A DNA stretch of 64,000 nt from UBA7359 sp038142205 (lineage in GTDB: Bacteria; Pseudomonadota; Gammaproteobacteria; Eutrophobiales; Eutrophobiaceae): assembly GCA_038142205.1 (NCBI GenBank), contig JAYQJO010000001.1, positions 1,178,001-1,242,000 on the forward strand, in the 5' to 3' direction. The notes beneath the pieces are model-generated. The model saw only the letters and a list, made by a program, of their open reading frames with translations. It had not been told where the DNA came from and searched no databases. Shown piece by piece: positions 26,366-35,945 of the stretch. Both the position numbers and the translations under genes were made by a program. Within the stretch, counting starts at the first letter, position 1. Each line of letters begins with the position of its first letter.

Positions 26366-26961
26366 TCAAGTCGTTTTTTGTTGCAGGTATTCTTCGATAA
26401 CCATCAACCGATCATTACCCCACCAAATCTGATCATCGATCATCATAATGGGTGCACCGAAGACGCCATTATTTTCTGCGTCAGTGCATAATTGCTCGAA
26501 TTTAGCGATGGCGTCAGGTGAATTTATATATTGTAAAAACTCGTCAGTATTCCATCCGAGCGTTTCTGCTAATCCTTCAAGTTCTGATTGCTCAGTCGGG
26601 TCACACCCATCACCCCAGATTCGACGATAACCCTCATCAACATAGTCCTTAAGCTGTCCTTTTTCTTTGGCAAATAATACCCCTACGTTCCAGGGTTGTA
26701 CTTCCAGACTTTTGGGAAAACTCATAGGTACTTGATAACGGTCAGCCCAACGATTTAGATCTGCAACCAGTACTTTAATCTTGGGTGGAATATCACGATT
26801 TGAAGGTCCATAATTCCCGGCTGCTTTCTTTGCACGTGGAATATCCATTACTCGATAATCTAATTCATAACCATATTTTTCAGCTAACGCTGGCAATTTC
26901 ACATGAGCGAGATAACTGTATGGACTCATCATGTCAAAATAAAATAAAAAGATTTTTTCAT
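26366..26961 (-). CDS. nahD: 2-Hydroxychromene-2-carboxylate isomerase (NahD-like; start frameshifted)
   Basis: A DsbA-like kappa-GST fold isomerase of the naphthalene upper pathway. SPYSYLAHVKLPAL near the start, GPSNRDIP, FAKEKGQ and the diagnostic C-terminal VFGAPIMMIDDQIWWGNDRL are all present. The in-frame ATG at 26932 would drop the first beta strand; one extra A in the A6/T6 run at 26953-26958 joins ATG 26961 to give MKKIFLFYFDMMSPYSYL and a 198-residue protein, the usual length. The catalytic Ser in the SPYSY motif is present. It precedes DUF3034 and the NahE-like gene. Confidence 0.86.
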
Positions 26962-27004
26962 ATAAATTATTTTTTAAATTAAATTGCGGATATTAAAAAC
27001 TGAA

Positions 27005-27904
27005 TTAGAAATCATATTTAATATTGAACACAAAATAATTAATGTCTTTATCAACAACGTTGCCATAACTAGTAAATGCTGCTGCCATTGATAAATTTTT
27101 ATTTGGTAACCAGGTTACAAACACATCCCAGAACGCATCTTCGTCCATGCTAAACCCATTAAAAGGCAATGCAGCAAATTGATCGTTTTGTTGCCTGACT
27201 TCAGCACCGAAACCAAAATAAGGTAGTGGTAGAAAAGCAATGGAGGCTTCGCCATTGAGAGTATAGTCATCAGAGAATCCTAATAAACCCAAATAATGTC
27301 CTTTGGTTAAACGTGCATTACCATGAAACACTACGGGGAAACCTAATAAATCAGTATTCGTTTTAGATATGGAAAAATCAAGATCAATGCCAAAATCATC
27401 TTTATAACCGACCGTATCCAATGCCTTACCGATGTTTTCATTCATATCATCAATGGCTTCGTTATATTTAAATTCAGCAGTAACAGCAAATGCTGGCAAA
27501 TACTGAGTTTCGTTTGAAATGAGTGTTTTAAAATGAAAATTATGTAAATAGATATTATCTTCACCCACGTCAAACCCAGAACCACCTGCATTAATTAGAT
27601 TAGCTCGCAATCTTTTAAAGTCCATAATTTCATGAACATAACCAAATTCAAAACGAACTAAAAAAGATAAACTAATACCATTAGTATAGATATTACTGTC
27701 TTCTTCATTTAATCGAATAATATCCCAATTAGAGATGACGGGTTTTCCAAAAACCGCTCCTTTCTCAGGGGCATTTAATCGATAAGCACCTGGAACAATT
27801 CCACCACCACCTACTCCTTCAAAATTCATAAAAGGTGGTGCCGCAAAAACCGGTGTCATAATTATTAATAAAATAAACAACGAAAAAATATTTTTAAATA
27901 TCAT
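27005..27904 (-). CDS. DUF3034 family outer-envelope protein
   Basis: 299 residues with a signal peptide (MIFKNIFSLFILLIIMTPVFA) followed by PPFMNFEGVGGGGIVPGAYRL and a beta-strand-rich body ending in FNIKYDF, features of DUF3034 proteins predicted to be outer-membrane barrels. No function is known for the family. It lies between the NahD-like and NahE-like genes of the naphthalene-type operon (gaps of 43 and 41 bp), so a part in aromatic uptake is plausible but unproven. Confidence 0.78.
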   Translation of the reverse strand: MIFKNIFSLFILLIIMTPVFAAPPFMNFEGVGGGGIVPGAYRLNAPEKGAVFGKPVISNWDIIRLNEEDSNIYTNGISLSFLVRFEFGYVHEIMDFKRLRANLINAGGSGFDVGEDNIYLHNFHFKTLISNETQYLPAFAVTAEFKYNEAIDDMNENIGKALDTVGYKDDFGIDLDFSISKTNTDLLGFPVVFHGNARLTKGHYLGLLGFSDDYTLNGEASIAFLPLPYFGFGAEVRQQNDQFAALPFNGFSMDEDAFWDVFVTWLPNKNLSMAAAFTSYGNVVDKDINYFVFNIKYDF

Positions 27905-27945
27905 CAGTTTTTAACTCCCCAATTATTTTCATGATTAATATTTAT

Positions 27946-28944
27946 TTATAATGTGCCATCTTTAAGTTTCTGGTTTAACTCAGCCCAACCTGATCCTGCT
28001 TTTCTCGCACCTTCGAGATAATCTTCAGGTGCAGTGATGTAAGGCGGGCGGCATGGTCCGGCTTTCATCCAGCCTGCCGCGTTAATTCGTTCTTTTTCTA
28101 ACTGAATGTTATACCTCGAAAATTCAGGGAAACCACCTGGAGGAAAAAGATTTGCTAACACGCCAATCATTTGTGGATACAATGCATCGGGAATACTCCA
28201 GTCCCCTGTTTTACATGCCTCTTTAACACTATCACGTAGATGAATAGTTAACTCCGGTCCGGTACACGCACAAGGTGACCAAAATGCAGTATGAAATTCG
28301 GGATCCATTTTTGCGGCATCAATATAGTCAAACTCCAAAGGTAAAAATCGTATCTGTTTGCGTGATACCATCGTATGTAAATGAAGTTGCGCGATATTTA
28401 TATACTTACAGGTGATCACCTGTGGGATATTCGCAACTTGTGCCCAGAACGGGGTCGGGAATGAAAATTTAAATGCCTCCGGATTAGCATAAATACAGAT
28501 TGCCATTTCTGGAACTGCTTCTGCTACATCCTTATAAAAACGCACAGCACCCGGCACATCAATCTCCTGCCACATGGGTACACCTAACATTGTGCCATCA
28601 GCACCAATGTCTCGGGCATGCTTTAGTTGACGAATGGTTTCCCTTGTATTTAATGTCGTCACACCGATAAAAATCGGCACTCGCCCTGCAGCAGTCTCGA
28701 CCATGACTTCCATCATCTTTTTCTTTTCTTCCCAGGTGATGGATGCTCCCTCGCCAAAAGTCCCTTGGCACATTATTGCATCAACACCGGCACTGATTAA
28801 ACCCTCAACAGCTTTGGCTACTTCGTCATAATCAACCGAATCTTCGGTACGCCAATCCGAAGCAGAATCAATAGCAGGAGTCGGAATAATTGCCCAGGCA
28901 CCATTGACATCATCTACTGTTAATCTATCTCTTTTGGTCACCAT
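27946..28944 (-). CDS. nahE: trans-o-Hydroxybenzylidenepyruvate hydratase-aldolase (NahE-like)
   Basis: 332 residues of the DapA/NanA superfamily that cleaves hydroxybenzylidenepyruvate to salicylaldehyde and pyruvate. It tracks NahE/PhnE closely: LTVDDVNGAWAIIPTPA at the start, GTFGEGASITWEEKK, GADGTMLGVPMWQ, IYANPEAFKFSFP, the Schiff-base Lys in PQVITCKYI and AAGWMKAGPCRPPY near the end. It occupies the same operon as the NahD-like isomerase and the NagGH-like salicylate-type oxygenase, completing a naphthalene to salicylaldehyde route. Confidence 0.92.
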   Translation of the reverse strand: MVTKRDRLTVDDVNGAWAIIPTPAIDSASDWRTEDSVDYDEVAKAVEGLISAGVDAIMCQGTFGEGASITWEEKKKMMEVMVETAAGRVPIFIGVTTLNTRETIRQLKHARDIGADGTMLGVPMWQEIDVPGAVRFYKDVAEAVPEMAICIYANPEAFKFSFPTPFWAQVANIPQVITCKYINIAQLHLHTMVSRKQIRFLPLEFDYIDAAKMDPEFHTAFWSPCACTGPELTIHLRDSVKEACKTGDWSIPDALYPQMIGVLANLFPPGGFPEFSRYNIQLEKERINAAGWMKAGPCRPPYITAPEDYLEGARKAGSGWAELNQKLKDGTL

Positions 28945-29000
28945 CTTATTTTCCTCAAATACTTGTATATATTTTCTGCTAATTAATAGATGTAAATGGA

Positions 29001-29489
29001 TTACTGATTCCTAGCATTTTTCCAAGATGCCTGAACAATATTTAAAACAATGTTTATCTCATCTTCATCACGTGGTGCATATACCATGGCAATGGTTTCA
29101 GGAATCGGTCCTAACCCCGCCAACGGATGTTTCTCACCCCATTTCTTTTCTATGACTTCATTAAAATCAACTTCTGACAAAGCCATATGCATACTGACAT
29201 CATATGCTGGATGAACATGTGCAAATTCTCGGCCTATGATATATCCATTTTTGCAATTACATGTCTGTTCTTCATCAAGCCAAAGTGCCTCTGCTCCGGG
29301 CACTGAAATAATACTTGCCTGTCTAGTGACGCCTTCGAAATTAAATACTCTTGATTTAAATTGTTGATGAATTTCCATTTCTGGATTTTGGCTCAACTGC
29401 TCATGAGGGTTAGTGTTTGTCGTTTCTGGTCGAGAACCTTGCCTTTCGGGTAAATCAATCTTCATCACTGAGATGTTCCTGGATTTCAA
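29001..29489 (-). CDS. Luciferase-domain (DUF5519-like) protein
   Basis: 162 residues. After a Pro/Asn/Gln-rich N-terminus the fold begins FNFEGVTRQASIISVPGAEALWLDE and continues FAHVHPAYDVSMHMALS and MVYAPRDEDEINIVLNIVQAS, matching the small luciferase-domain family (DUF5519). That family is found alone or fused to other enzymes and has no defined reaction. Its start overlaps the stop of the NagG-like gene by 4 bp (ATGA), so it is translationally coupled to the salicylate-type oxygenase. Confidence 0.7.
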   Translation of the reverse strand: MKSRNISVMKIDLPERQGSRPETTNTNPHEQLSQNPEMEIHQQFKSRVFNFEGVTRQASIISVPGAEALWLDEEQTCNCKNGYIIGREFAHVHPAYDVSMHMALSEVDFNEVIEKKWGEKHPLAGLGPIPETIAMVYAPRDEDEINIVLNIVQASWKNARNQ

Positions 29490-30730
29490 TAGCCCATGGT
29501 TTCGCGATAATATTTCCAGAAACCTACTATTGTTCCTTCGGATACTAGATGGTCAACGTTTTCGGCTTTACCCCCACCCATGGCAATGTAGGAAGACTTG
29601 TCCTGCTCGCGAATCACAGAATCATGAACGATCTCTACTGCCTCACCATCTTCCATTGAGATTAAACCAGCAGGTCCAATTAAATTTCCTTGTTTAAGTC
29701 TGATAGCTTGCATCTCTTCATCATCATCTTCGAAACCAAACTGAGTCCAGACCAATTCAAATCCATCGACGCCTTTTGTGCATGTTTGTCTAACCGCAAG
29801 AGTATTGGCAATTTGTTGTAGTACAAGATTAGGAAACACAGTGAGAATTACCAGACTCACGTCATCATCGAATTCTTTACGACCTGCGAGAAGAGATGGA
29901 TCTTCAAGCTTAAATTCTGTATTGAAACTACGCATATTCTTAAAATCTTCAGTACTATCATCTGAATCTTTAATCGCAGTAAGCATGGAATGTCGTTTAC
30001 TGTCATCCATGTGACTCACACCTTTTTGTGAAGAGCGATACAAACCAAAAGTCATATGGAATAAATGTAACAAACTAGCGTGGTAAGGATCGCGCGTATT
30101 CTCTGCATACAGTTTCCAGTTACCACGAATATATTGACGTTGATCTCCTAATATTTTGATGGGTTTATTACAGATACGTTTAATTGCAGTAACCGTCATA
30201 GGCCCAAGATAGTCTTCCAGTGATCCCACTGTCTCAGAGAATGTAGCAAACACCAAACCTGCAACAGAATCAACGCGTAGTTTTTTCAGCGAATGCTCCT
30301 GCATTTTAAAGCCTTTTGGCATACCACCATTACCCTGTATCCCTCGTCGGAAAGGAACACCGATCAGATCACCTTTAAGATTATAGGCCCATTGATGATA
30401 GACGCATTCGAGGTTAGGTTTATTACCTCGCAGTTCACGACACACAGCGGCGCCCCTATGAGCGCAGGAATTGACAACAACATTAACCTGTCCTTCCTCA
30501 TCGCGCATGACAATGACAGGCGTATCACCAATGAATGTGGTTTTATAATCACCGGAATTCGGAATCTCAGCTTCTATAGCAACAAAAGACCAATTGTCTC
30601 CACGGAATATTTTTTCCTGTTCTCTTTCATAAACCTGTTCATTTGTGAACACCTTGTATGGCACTTCACAAACACCTCGATCTACCGGCCAATTCACTTC
30701 GCTAGATTTATTTTCCAATACTGAGCTCAT
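29486..30730 (-). CDS. Salicylate-5-hydroxylase/anthranilate-type Rieske alpha subunit (NagG/AndAc-like)
   Basis: 414 residues. Rieske site CAHRGAAVC...CVYHQWAY, with the YHQW variant of NagG/AndAc rather than YHGW; iron site NWKLYAENTRDPYHASLLH. GVPFRRGIQGNGGMPKGF and the FELVWTQFGFEDDDEEM stretch are also characteristic. The start follows AGGAGG. Because NahE- and NahD-like genes lie downstream in the same direction, salicylate to gentisate (NagGH) is the favoured reaction; anthranilate dioxygenation is the alternative. No gentisate dioxygenase is seen in the window. Confidence 0.86.
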   Translation of the reverse strand: MSSVLENKSSEVNWPVDRGVCEVPYKVFTNEQVYEREQEKIFRGDNWSFVAIEAEIPNSGDYKTTFIGDTPVIVMRDEEGQVNVVVNSCAHRGAAVCRELRGNKPNLECVYHQWAYNLKGDLIGVPFRRGIQGNGGMPKGFKMQEHSLKKLRVDSVAGLVFATFSETVGSLEDYLGPMTVTAIKRICNKPIKILGDQRQYIRGNWKLYAENTRDPYHASLLHLFHMTFGLYRSSQKGVSHMDDSKRHSMLTAIKDSDDSTEDFKNMRSFNTEFKLEDPSLLAGRKEFDDDVSLVILTVFPNLVLQQIANTLAVRQTCTKGVDGFELVWTQFGFEDDDEEMQAIRLKQGNLIGPAGLISMEDGEAVEIVHDSVIREQDKSSYIAMGGGKAENVDHLVSEGTIVGFWKYYRETMGY

Positions 30731-30744
30731 TTGATTTGCCTCCT

Positions 30745-31242
30745 TTAAATTGGGGTAACCATCAAACTTTGAATCTGATAGGTGTCAAAAACAGCTTTCT
30801 TTTGCTTAAATCTAAGGCCATCTTCTGTTGCAACGATTTCATCCAGGTACTTTCCTGAATTATAAATTTCTGTTGCGCCGTTTAGTCGAGTTTGTAATAC
30901 CAGATAATTAGTTTGTACCGATATCACTTCATCTATTACACCCTTGATATTGACGTTGCTGATAATGTGACGATAAAAATGTTCAGCGTATACATTAGCA
31001 TTTCGTAGTGAAACAATACGATCTACCAACATTGCATTACTATCACATACTATTGCTGAGACGGGTAAATCACGGTCTGGATTTTCCCTGGATATAATCT
31101 GGTATAGACAGTCTTCAATAAAAAATTCCGGCCATTGTTCAAGATGATCATCATCAATGCATTCAACATAATTATGTTGTAATTGCTCAACATGAAATTG
31201 CAACTCCATCGGAGTCATATCGGATAATTTTATAGTTGCCAT
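30745..31242 (-). CDS. Rieske oxygenase beta subunit (NagH/AndAd-like)
   Basis: 165 residues with a small-subunit pattern typical for the NagH/AndAd branch: QHNYVECIDDDHLEQWPEFF, then EDCLYQIISREN, and SALRNANVYAEHFYRHIISNV-like central strands, ending VFDTYQIQSLMVTPI. It lies 14 bp upstream of the alpha gene and 3 bp after the ferredoxin, so the order is ferredoxin, beta, alpha, reversed relative to the other four Rieske pairs here. Confidence 0.85.
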   Translation of the reverse strand: MATIKLSDMTPMELQFHVEQLQHNYVECIDDDHLEQWPEFFIEDCLYQIISRENPDRDLPVSAIVCDSNAMLVDRIVSLRNANVYAEHFYRHIISNVNIKGVIDEVISVQTNYLVLQTRLNGATEIYNSGKYLDEIVATEDGLRFKQKKAVFDTYQIQSLMVTPI

Positions 31243-31245
31243 ATC

Positions 31246-31572
31246 TCAAGAGTCCTTTGAATCCAGGGGGATACAAATATTACCTTCATCTACGGTAACA
31301 GGATAAGTCTTGATTGGAACTTGACATGGGAATGAAACTGCTTCTCCGGTTTTTATATCAAAGGCACCGCCATGAAAAGGACATTCAATTTCACCATCTT
31401 CCTGATAACCATCAGTGAGTAAAGCCATGCCATGGGTGCATAGATTATCAGTGACATAATAATCACCTTCATGAAGATACACCGCCAATGGTGGGAAACC
31501 ATCAATATTAACCGCCAATGGTTTTTCTTCCTCGACGGCATCCGTTTTGCAAAGGGTAATTAATTCACTCAT
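31246..31572 (-). CDS. Rieske 2Fe-2S ferredoxin (NagAb/AndAb-like)
   Basis: 108 residues with LCTHGMALLTDG and CPFHGGAFDIKTG, the two cluster-binding boxes of dioxygenase ferredoxins, and a typical short hydrophilic C-terminus. It is the first gene of the NagGH-like set. As the only Rieske-type dioxygenase ferredoxin in the window, it may also serve the two naphthalene/biphenyl-type oxygenases, as NagAb does in Nag-type pathways. No matching ferredoxin reductase gene is seen. Confidence 0.88.
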   Translation of the reverse strand: MSELITLCKTDAVEEEKPLAVNIDGFPPLAVYLHEGDYYVTDNLCTHGMALLTDGYQEDGEIECPFHGGAFDIKTGEAVSFPCQVPIKTYPVTVDEGNICIPLDSKDS

Positions 31573-31647
31573 CCTTATTTCCTGTTAGATTGTATTCATG
31601 TTTTTGGGCTTAATAGAAAAAATTTTAAAATTTGAATATATTATTAA

Positions 31648-32944
31648 TTAATTTATTGATATAGATAGTAACTGTAAAGCTATCATTGCAAAAACCATTA
31701 TCTTCATAGCATAAGGAAAATTCCAACGGAGTATATCCATTGGTTTAACAAAATAACGACTCTGCATCGCTAAATGCATACCAGAAAACGGACTCGCCCC
31801 CAAACCAATTCCCCATGCGAATAAAAAGACCATAGCAAGTAATTCAGGCGATGGATTTAGCGGCTCCAACCAGAATCCTAATATTCCGATAAAAACGATC
31901 GGATGAACACCAATCACTGCAAATAAAATCATTATCAACAGGCATAAAGCAGCTTCATTTCCATGAAATTGCATAAAAGGTACGACGAAATTTGAATGGT
32001 TGAAAAATTCACTAATACCAACCGCTAATAATCCAGCACTTAGAAATAAACTAATTTCTCCCACCATTTCCGGTAATCGATAAATAATATGTCCCCCGAA
32101 AGAGCAGATGTTCTTTTTCATGCCATTACGTATAAACAGGATAATTAAAGTTACTACTGGTGCCAAAATCGTTATTGACATCAAAGTACCCATGTCTGGA
32201 AATAATACACGGCAGATTAATACCAGGATTAAAAGCATTACAGGTATTAACAGAGATTCAAAATGAATTGGATAACCTTCAAATTTTTCCTGATGGGATT
32301 TTATATCTTGTAAAGTAATCAAATGTGCAATCAGGGCGACTGGTAAACCGACCATCAAAAGCACACCTATGCTTGCACCTGGAGAATAAGTCAATGCAGC
32401 TGCCATAGCAGCAAAAAATGGTGACCAAAATGCAGCTGTTGAAAAGGCTCTAGATAATACTATGAATTGTGTTTTTCCAAGTGAGTGTTTTTGTGTCAGT
32501 CTGTCAGCAACAATCATAATTGCAGATAAGTTAAGAACTGAACTAAATAGATGCGTACCAAACAAGGTTCTTCTTAAAGCTCGATTGCCATAAGGTAGTT
32601 GTTCATTTTCTAATGTATTAGTTTGCGTGACCAATCTTAAAAAACTAACACTGATAAGCAGTGCGATTAGATTTTGATTACTAGTCAGAGCTAGCGATGA
32701 TTCAAAACTTCCTGTATCAAACCAGACGTGGACCAAAAAACTGATTCCCAGAGTAACTAACACAATACTTTGGATCAACTGAATTACTGACAAAAGCCTG
32801 ATTAATAAAAAACAACCTAACCAAGCCAGGACGCCGCTAAGCCATGTAGGTGATGAAGATATAATTTCCCTTGCTGTAGAACTAATAAGCGAAAGAAAAA
32901 AGCACGCCTGCTACTTTGGTTAAAATTTTATTTTCATTAAACAT
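31648..32944 (-). CDS. Polytopic inner membrane protein, transporter-like (frameshifted)
   Basis: A strongly hydrophobic protein with about ten to twelve membrane segments. Most of it is in one frame from 32793, but a signal-anchor-like start (MFNENKILTKVAGVLF) sits in another frame at 32944. The T6/A6 run 32896-32901 carries one base too many; removing it gives 431 residues. Two half-repeats with re-entrant-looking WSPFFAAMAAALTYSPGAS and GLGASPFSGMHLAMQS recall ion-transporter (IT) superfamily proteins such as dicarboxylate or citrate carriers, but I cannot place it in a family. It ends the Dmp/Tmo gene string, so an aromatic acid or metabolite carrier is possible. Confidence 0.65.
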
Positions 32945-32946
32945 TA

Positions 32947-33891
32947 TTACTGCAGGTTTTTTAATAAGGTATATATAGTGCGCGTATAAGGAGCATCTTT
33001 ACCTAAGGTTTCGCAATTATTAATAACAACGCCACATATTGCATCTAATTCAAGTGTCCTGCCTTTTTCTCTATCGATGAGCATTGACGGTTTAATCGCA
33101 TCAAAGTCATAAATGAGTTGAAACATTTCTTGAGCATCCGTCTCTTTTAGATCGGAACCATCAATCTGTGACGCCAAGGTTGTTTCATTCATCATGTGCT
33201 TCATTAACATTGCATATTCTTCATGATGCGATAAATATTTCGTATCTTTTTGTATCAAAGCCGACAATGGATTAGTGCCGTTATTGATCATCAGTTTTCG
33301 CCAGAGTTCTTTGCGTATGTCATCTGATTCTTTTGTTGGTATTCCTGCCTGATTAAACATCTCAACAGTTTTAGAAACAAACTTTATACGATCTGGATCT
33401 GCGTCAACATTATGTGGCCATGCTCCCATGATGATCTGTGCAATCCCGACAGCAGTTACATTAGCCGGTTTAATAACATCAGCACCAATACGAACGGCAA
33501 GTCCCCCAATGATTTTTGATTCATTAAGATGGTCACTAAAAACTTGTTCATTACCCATGCCATTTTGTAATGAAAGAATATACGGTGAACCGGATTTTGT
33601 ATTAATCCATTCTTTCAATACATTAGCTATTTCAAAAGTTGATGTCGTTTTAATACATATCAACAAAAGATCGAAGTCCGAGGACTTATGTTTCACAATA
33701 AGGTCATCTAAAGAACATGCTGAGACTTTTTGTTTAAAACTAAAGTCTGGATGGGTGACAGATAATCCATCTGCCTGCATTGCAGTTAAATGTTCGCCAC
33801 GGGCAACAAAGGTAACCTCATGTCTAGCATTGACGAGCTTTGCTCCGTAATAGCACCCTATCCCCCCAGCTCCAATTACGGCAATACGCAT
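32947..33891 (-). CDS. ApbA/PanE-family 2-dehydropantoate reductase-like protein
   Basis: 314 residues. The Rossmann start MRIAVIGAGGIGCYYGAKL, the SLQNGMGNE segment, the catalytic Lys region ELWRKLMINNGTNPLSAL and the C-terminal ELDAICGVVINNCETLGKDAP helix match ketopantoate reductases. The true PanE makes pantoate with NADPH; paralogues in catabolic loci are common and of unknown substrate. It sits 13 bp after the ring-cleavage hydrolase and directly before the membrane protein, so a 2-oxo or hydroxy acid from the lower pathway is a possible substrate. Confidence 0.85.
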   Translation of the reverse strand: MRIAVIGAGGIGCYYGAKLVNARHEVTFVARGEHLTAMQADGLSVTHPDFSFKQKVSACSLDDLIVKHKSSDFDLLLICIKTTSTFEIANVLKEWINTKSGSPYILSLQNGMGNEQVFSDHLNESKIIGGLAVRIGADVIKPANVTAVGIAQIIMGAWPHNVDADPDRIKFVSKTVEMFNQAGIPTKESDDIRKELWRKLMINNGTNPLSALIQKDTKYLSHHEEYAMLMKHMMNETTLASQIDGSDLKETDAQEMFQLIYDFDAIKPSMLIDREKGRTLELDAICGVVINNCETLGKDAPYTRTIYTLLKNLQ

Positions 33892-33904
33892 TGTTATATA
33901 TCAA

Positions 33905-34735
33905 TTATGATTCTTCAGAAAAGAAATTAATCACAAGATCATTAAAACGTTTGTTGTGCTCAATCTGTGTCCAGTGACCACATTGACCAAATAAATGTAA
34001 TTGTGAGCGTTCGATTAATTCGAAAAGCCGTTGTGATGTTGAAACCGGAATGACCCTGTCTTCACGACCATGAACAATCAAAGTATCATGCTTCACCTTA
34101 CGTATATCTTCTTCAGGGCTTTGCATTCCTTCTATCCACTGCTGTCTAGGTGCTGGGAACATGGCGCTAAACGCTTCTTGGAAACCGGGTTGAATACTTG
34201 CCTTATAACGTAGCTCAGCCAGTTCATCACTCACGAGGTTTCGATCATGAGCGAAATAATCCATTATCTTACGCATGTTTTCGCTCGAAGGTTGATAACC
34301 CCAAACCGCATCAAGACCTTCCGTTAGTTCAAAATGAACACCAACGCTACCCATTAATACCAGTTTTTTAACGCGTTCCGGATGACGTATCGTTAGTGCA
34401 AGTGCTAAAGCACCACCGAAAGAATTACCTACCAGATGGGTTTGTTCAATATTCAACGCATCCATTAGATCGATTGCATGCTTGACCCAATTATCCATAT
34501 TGTATTCGACATCATCGGGACGTTCGGTAAATCCAAAACCGGACATATCAGGCGCAACAACACGAAAATATTCTGAAAATGCTGGAATACAAAGCCGCCA
34601 GTTTGCCCATGCTGTCACGCCGGGACCCGAACCATGGATTAAAAATACATTATCGCCATCACCTTCATCGTGATAGTTAGTTTTAAAACTGCCAGTCTGG
34701 ATTGAATTTGCGATTTCAGGATTGTTGTTACTCAT
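33905..34735 (-). CDS. Meta-cleavage product hydrolase (DmpD/TodF/XylF-like)
   Basis: 276 residues, alpha/beta-hydrolase fold for C-C bond hydrolysis of 2-hydroxymuconic semialdehyde or its 6-alkyl analogues. Oxyanion loop HGSGPGVTAWANW, nucleophile elbow GNSFGGALAL (Ser about 104), acid in HGREDRVIP and final His in QCGHWTQIEH. These motifs are typical for DmpD/XylF/TodF/CumD. It follows tmoF by 20 bp and would act after catechol 2,3-dioxygenase (54451). Preference for ketone-type products from alkylcatechols is likely but not shown. Confidence 0.92.
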   Translation of the reverse strand: MSNNNPEIANSIQTGSFKTNYHDEGDGDNVFLIHGSGPGVTAWANWRLCIPAFSEYFRVVAPDMSGFGFTERPDDVEYNMDNWVKHAIDLMDALNIEQTHLVGNSFGGALALALTIRHPERVKKLVLMGSVGVHFELTEGLDAVWGYQPSSENMRKIMDYFAHDRNLVSDELAELRYKASIQPGFQEAFSAMFPAPRQQWIEGMQSPEEDIRKVKHDTLIVHGREDRVIPVSTSQRLFELIERSQLHLFGQCGHWTQIEHNKRFNDLVINFFSEES

Positions 34736-34755
34736 AAAATGTCCTTAAATAATTT

Positions 34756-35779
34756 TTAATAAAACCGGTCATAATGTATTTGTTCAAAAGGCACTTTATA
34801 ATCCATCATCAACATTCTTGTCGTAGCATCCGTCATGGGCGGGGGGCCACAGAAATAAAACTCATGTTCTGACAATGATTCACCTAATTGTTTCGCGACT
34901 AATTCATGGATAAAGCAACATGCTCCACCCCATATACCTTCTTTATTCAAATCGGGATCAGAAATTGCGTTAAAACAAATTAGTCTTGTATTCAGTATCT
35001 TTTCATTTGCAACCAATTCAGGCGTACAAATATCATCAGGTCCACGACCACCATAAAATAGATATATTTTTCTATCGTTTAATCTAGCATCACTTGCAGC
35101 AGCCTTTGCAATTGACATGATGGGAGATAAACCTGAACCACCGCCTATAAGAACGATATCGCGGGGTATTTCGGGTTTTAAAAAAGCAAGCCCATAAGGG
35201 CCGTCTAGATGAATTTTTGTACCGATTACACAATCATCGAATAAATAATTTGTGGCCTTTCCCCCTGGCATTTTTTTGATAATAAAATTCCATAGCCCAT
35301 CATCATTAGGCAGGTTAGACATGGAATAACCTCGTGAGCCAGTTATTCCAGTAAAGTCAAGTAATGCAAATTGGCCTGGTAAAAAATGAGCCGGATGTTC
35401 TGTACGAAAACAGAATTCCTGCATGTCATCAGTAAGTTTATTAATCTGTACTAATTCAGCCTCAAGACGGTTTGGTTTATGTTCTGGAGTTGAGTGAGAA
35501 TCAAGCCTTACTTTAATTGTGCAATCCTTTTTTGGAACACATTGGCAACCCAACATCTTACCTTTACGAATATCTCTTGCAGAACGGCCCGGAGCATCTT
35601 CCCAAAGATTATCTATCTCTCCGTCTATCAGTTCGAATTTACAACTGCCACAACCACCAGAATTACATTCGTAGGGGAAAACCAATGCCTGCACGTAATG
35701 CAGACCGAAGTAGCGTGTCACCGTCTTCACACTGATACTCAAATTCCTGTCCTTCTAATAGAATTTTGTGTGAGACCAT
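34756..35779 (-). CDS. tmoF: Toluene monooxygenase reductase TmoF (frameshifted)
   Basis: N-terminal plant-type ferredoxin, then FAD and NAD domains; NADH to TmoC electron transfer. The first frame begins MVSHKILLEGQEFEYQCEDG...ALRAGIGFP and the rest (YECNSGGCGSCKFELIDG, GSRGYSMSN, IGGGSGLSPIMSI, FYFCGPPPM, QIHYDRFY) is in another frame. The change is at GGGG 35674-35677, one base too long; correcting it yields 340 residues. The four ferredoxin Cys are present across the break. It follows tmoE after a 166-bp gap with a terminator-like hairpin. Confidence 0.88.
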
Positions 35780-35809
35780 TCTATATTCTCCTTAAATTAT
35801 TTAATAACC

Positions 35810-35874
35810 AAAAAAATGACCCAGCTAATCTAAATAATGGGGGCCCAAGTATTAAATGAGAGATTAGCGGGTCA
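35810..35874 (-). terminator. Intrinsic-terminator-like hairpin between tmoE and tmoF
   Basis: Arms 35817-35831 and 35861-35874 pair over 14 bp with one bulged base (TGACCC-A-GCTAATCT against AGATTAGCGGGTCA), with GGGCCC inside the loop. In the minus-strand transcript the stem is followed by seven T (35810-35816). Its place inside the tmo gene set suggests attenuation of the reductase and downstream genes. Confidence 0.7.
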
Positions 35875-35945
35875 ACATACTCTTCTACTGTGGAAGTATT
35901 GGAGTAAACTTTATGGTTATTGAGTGCATCTGATTAATATTTTTT

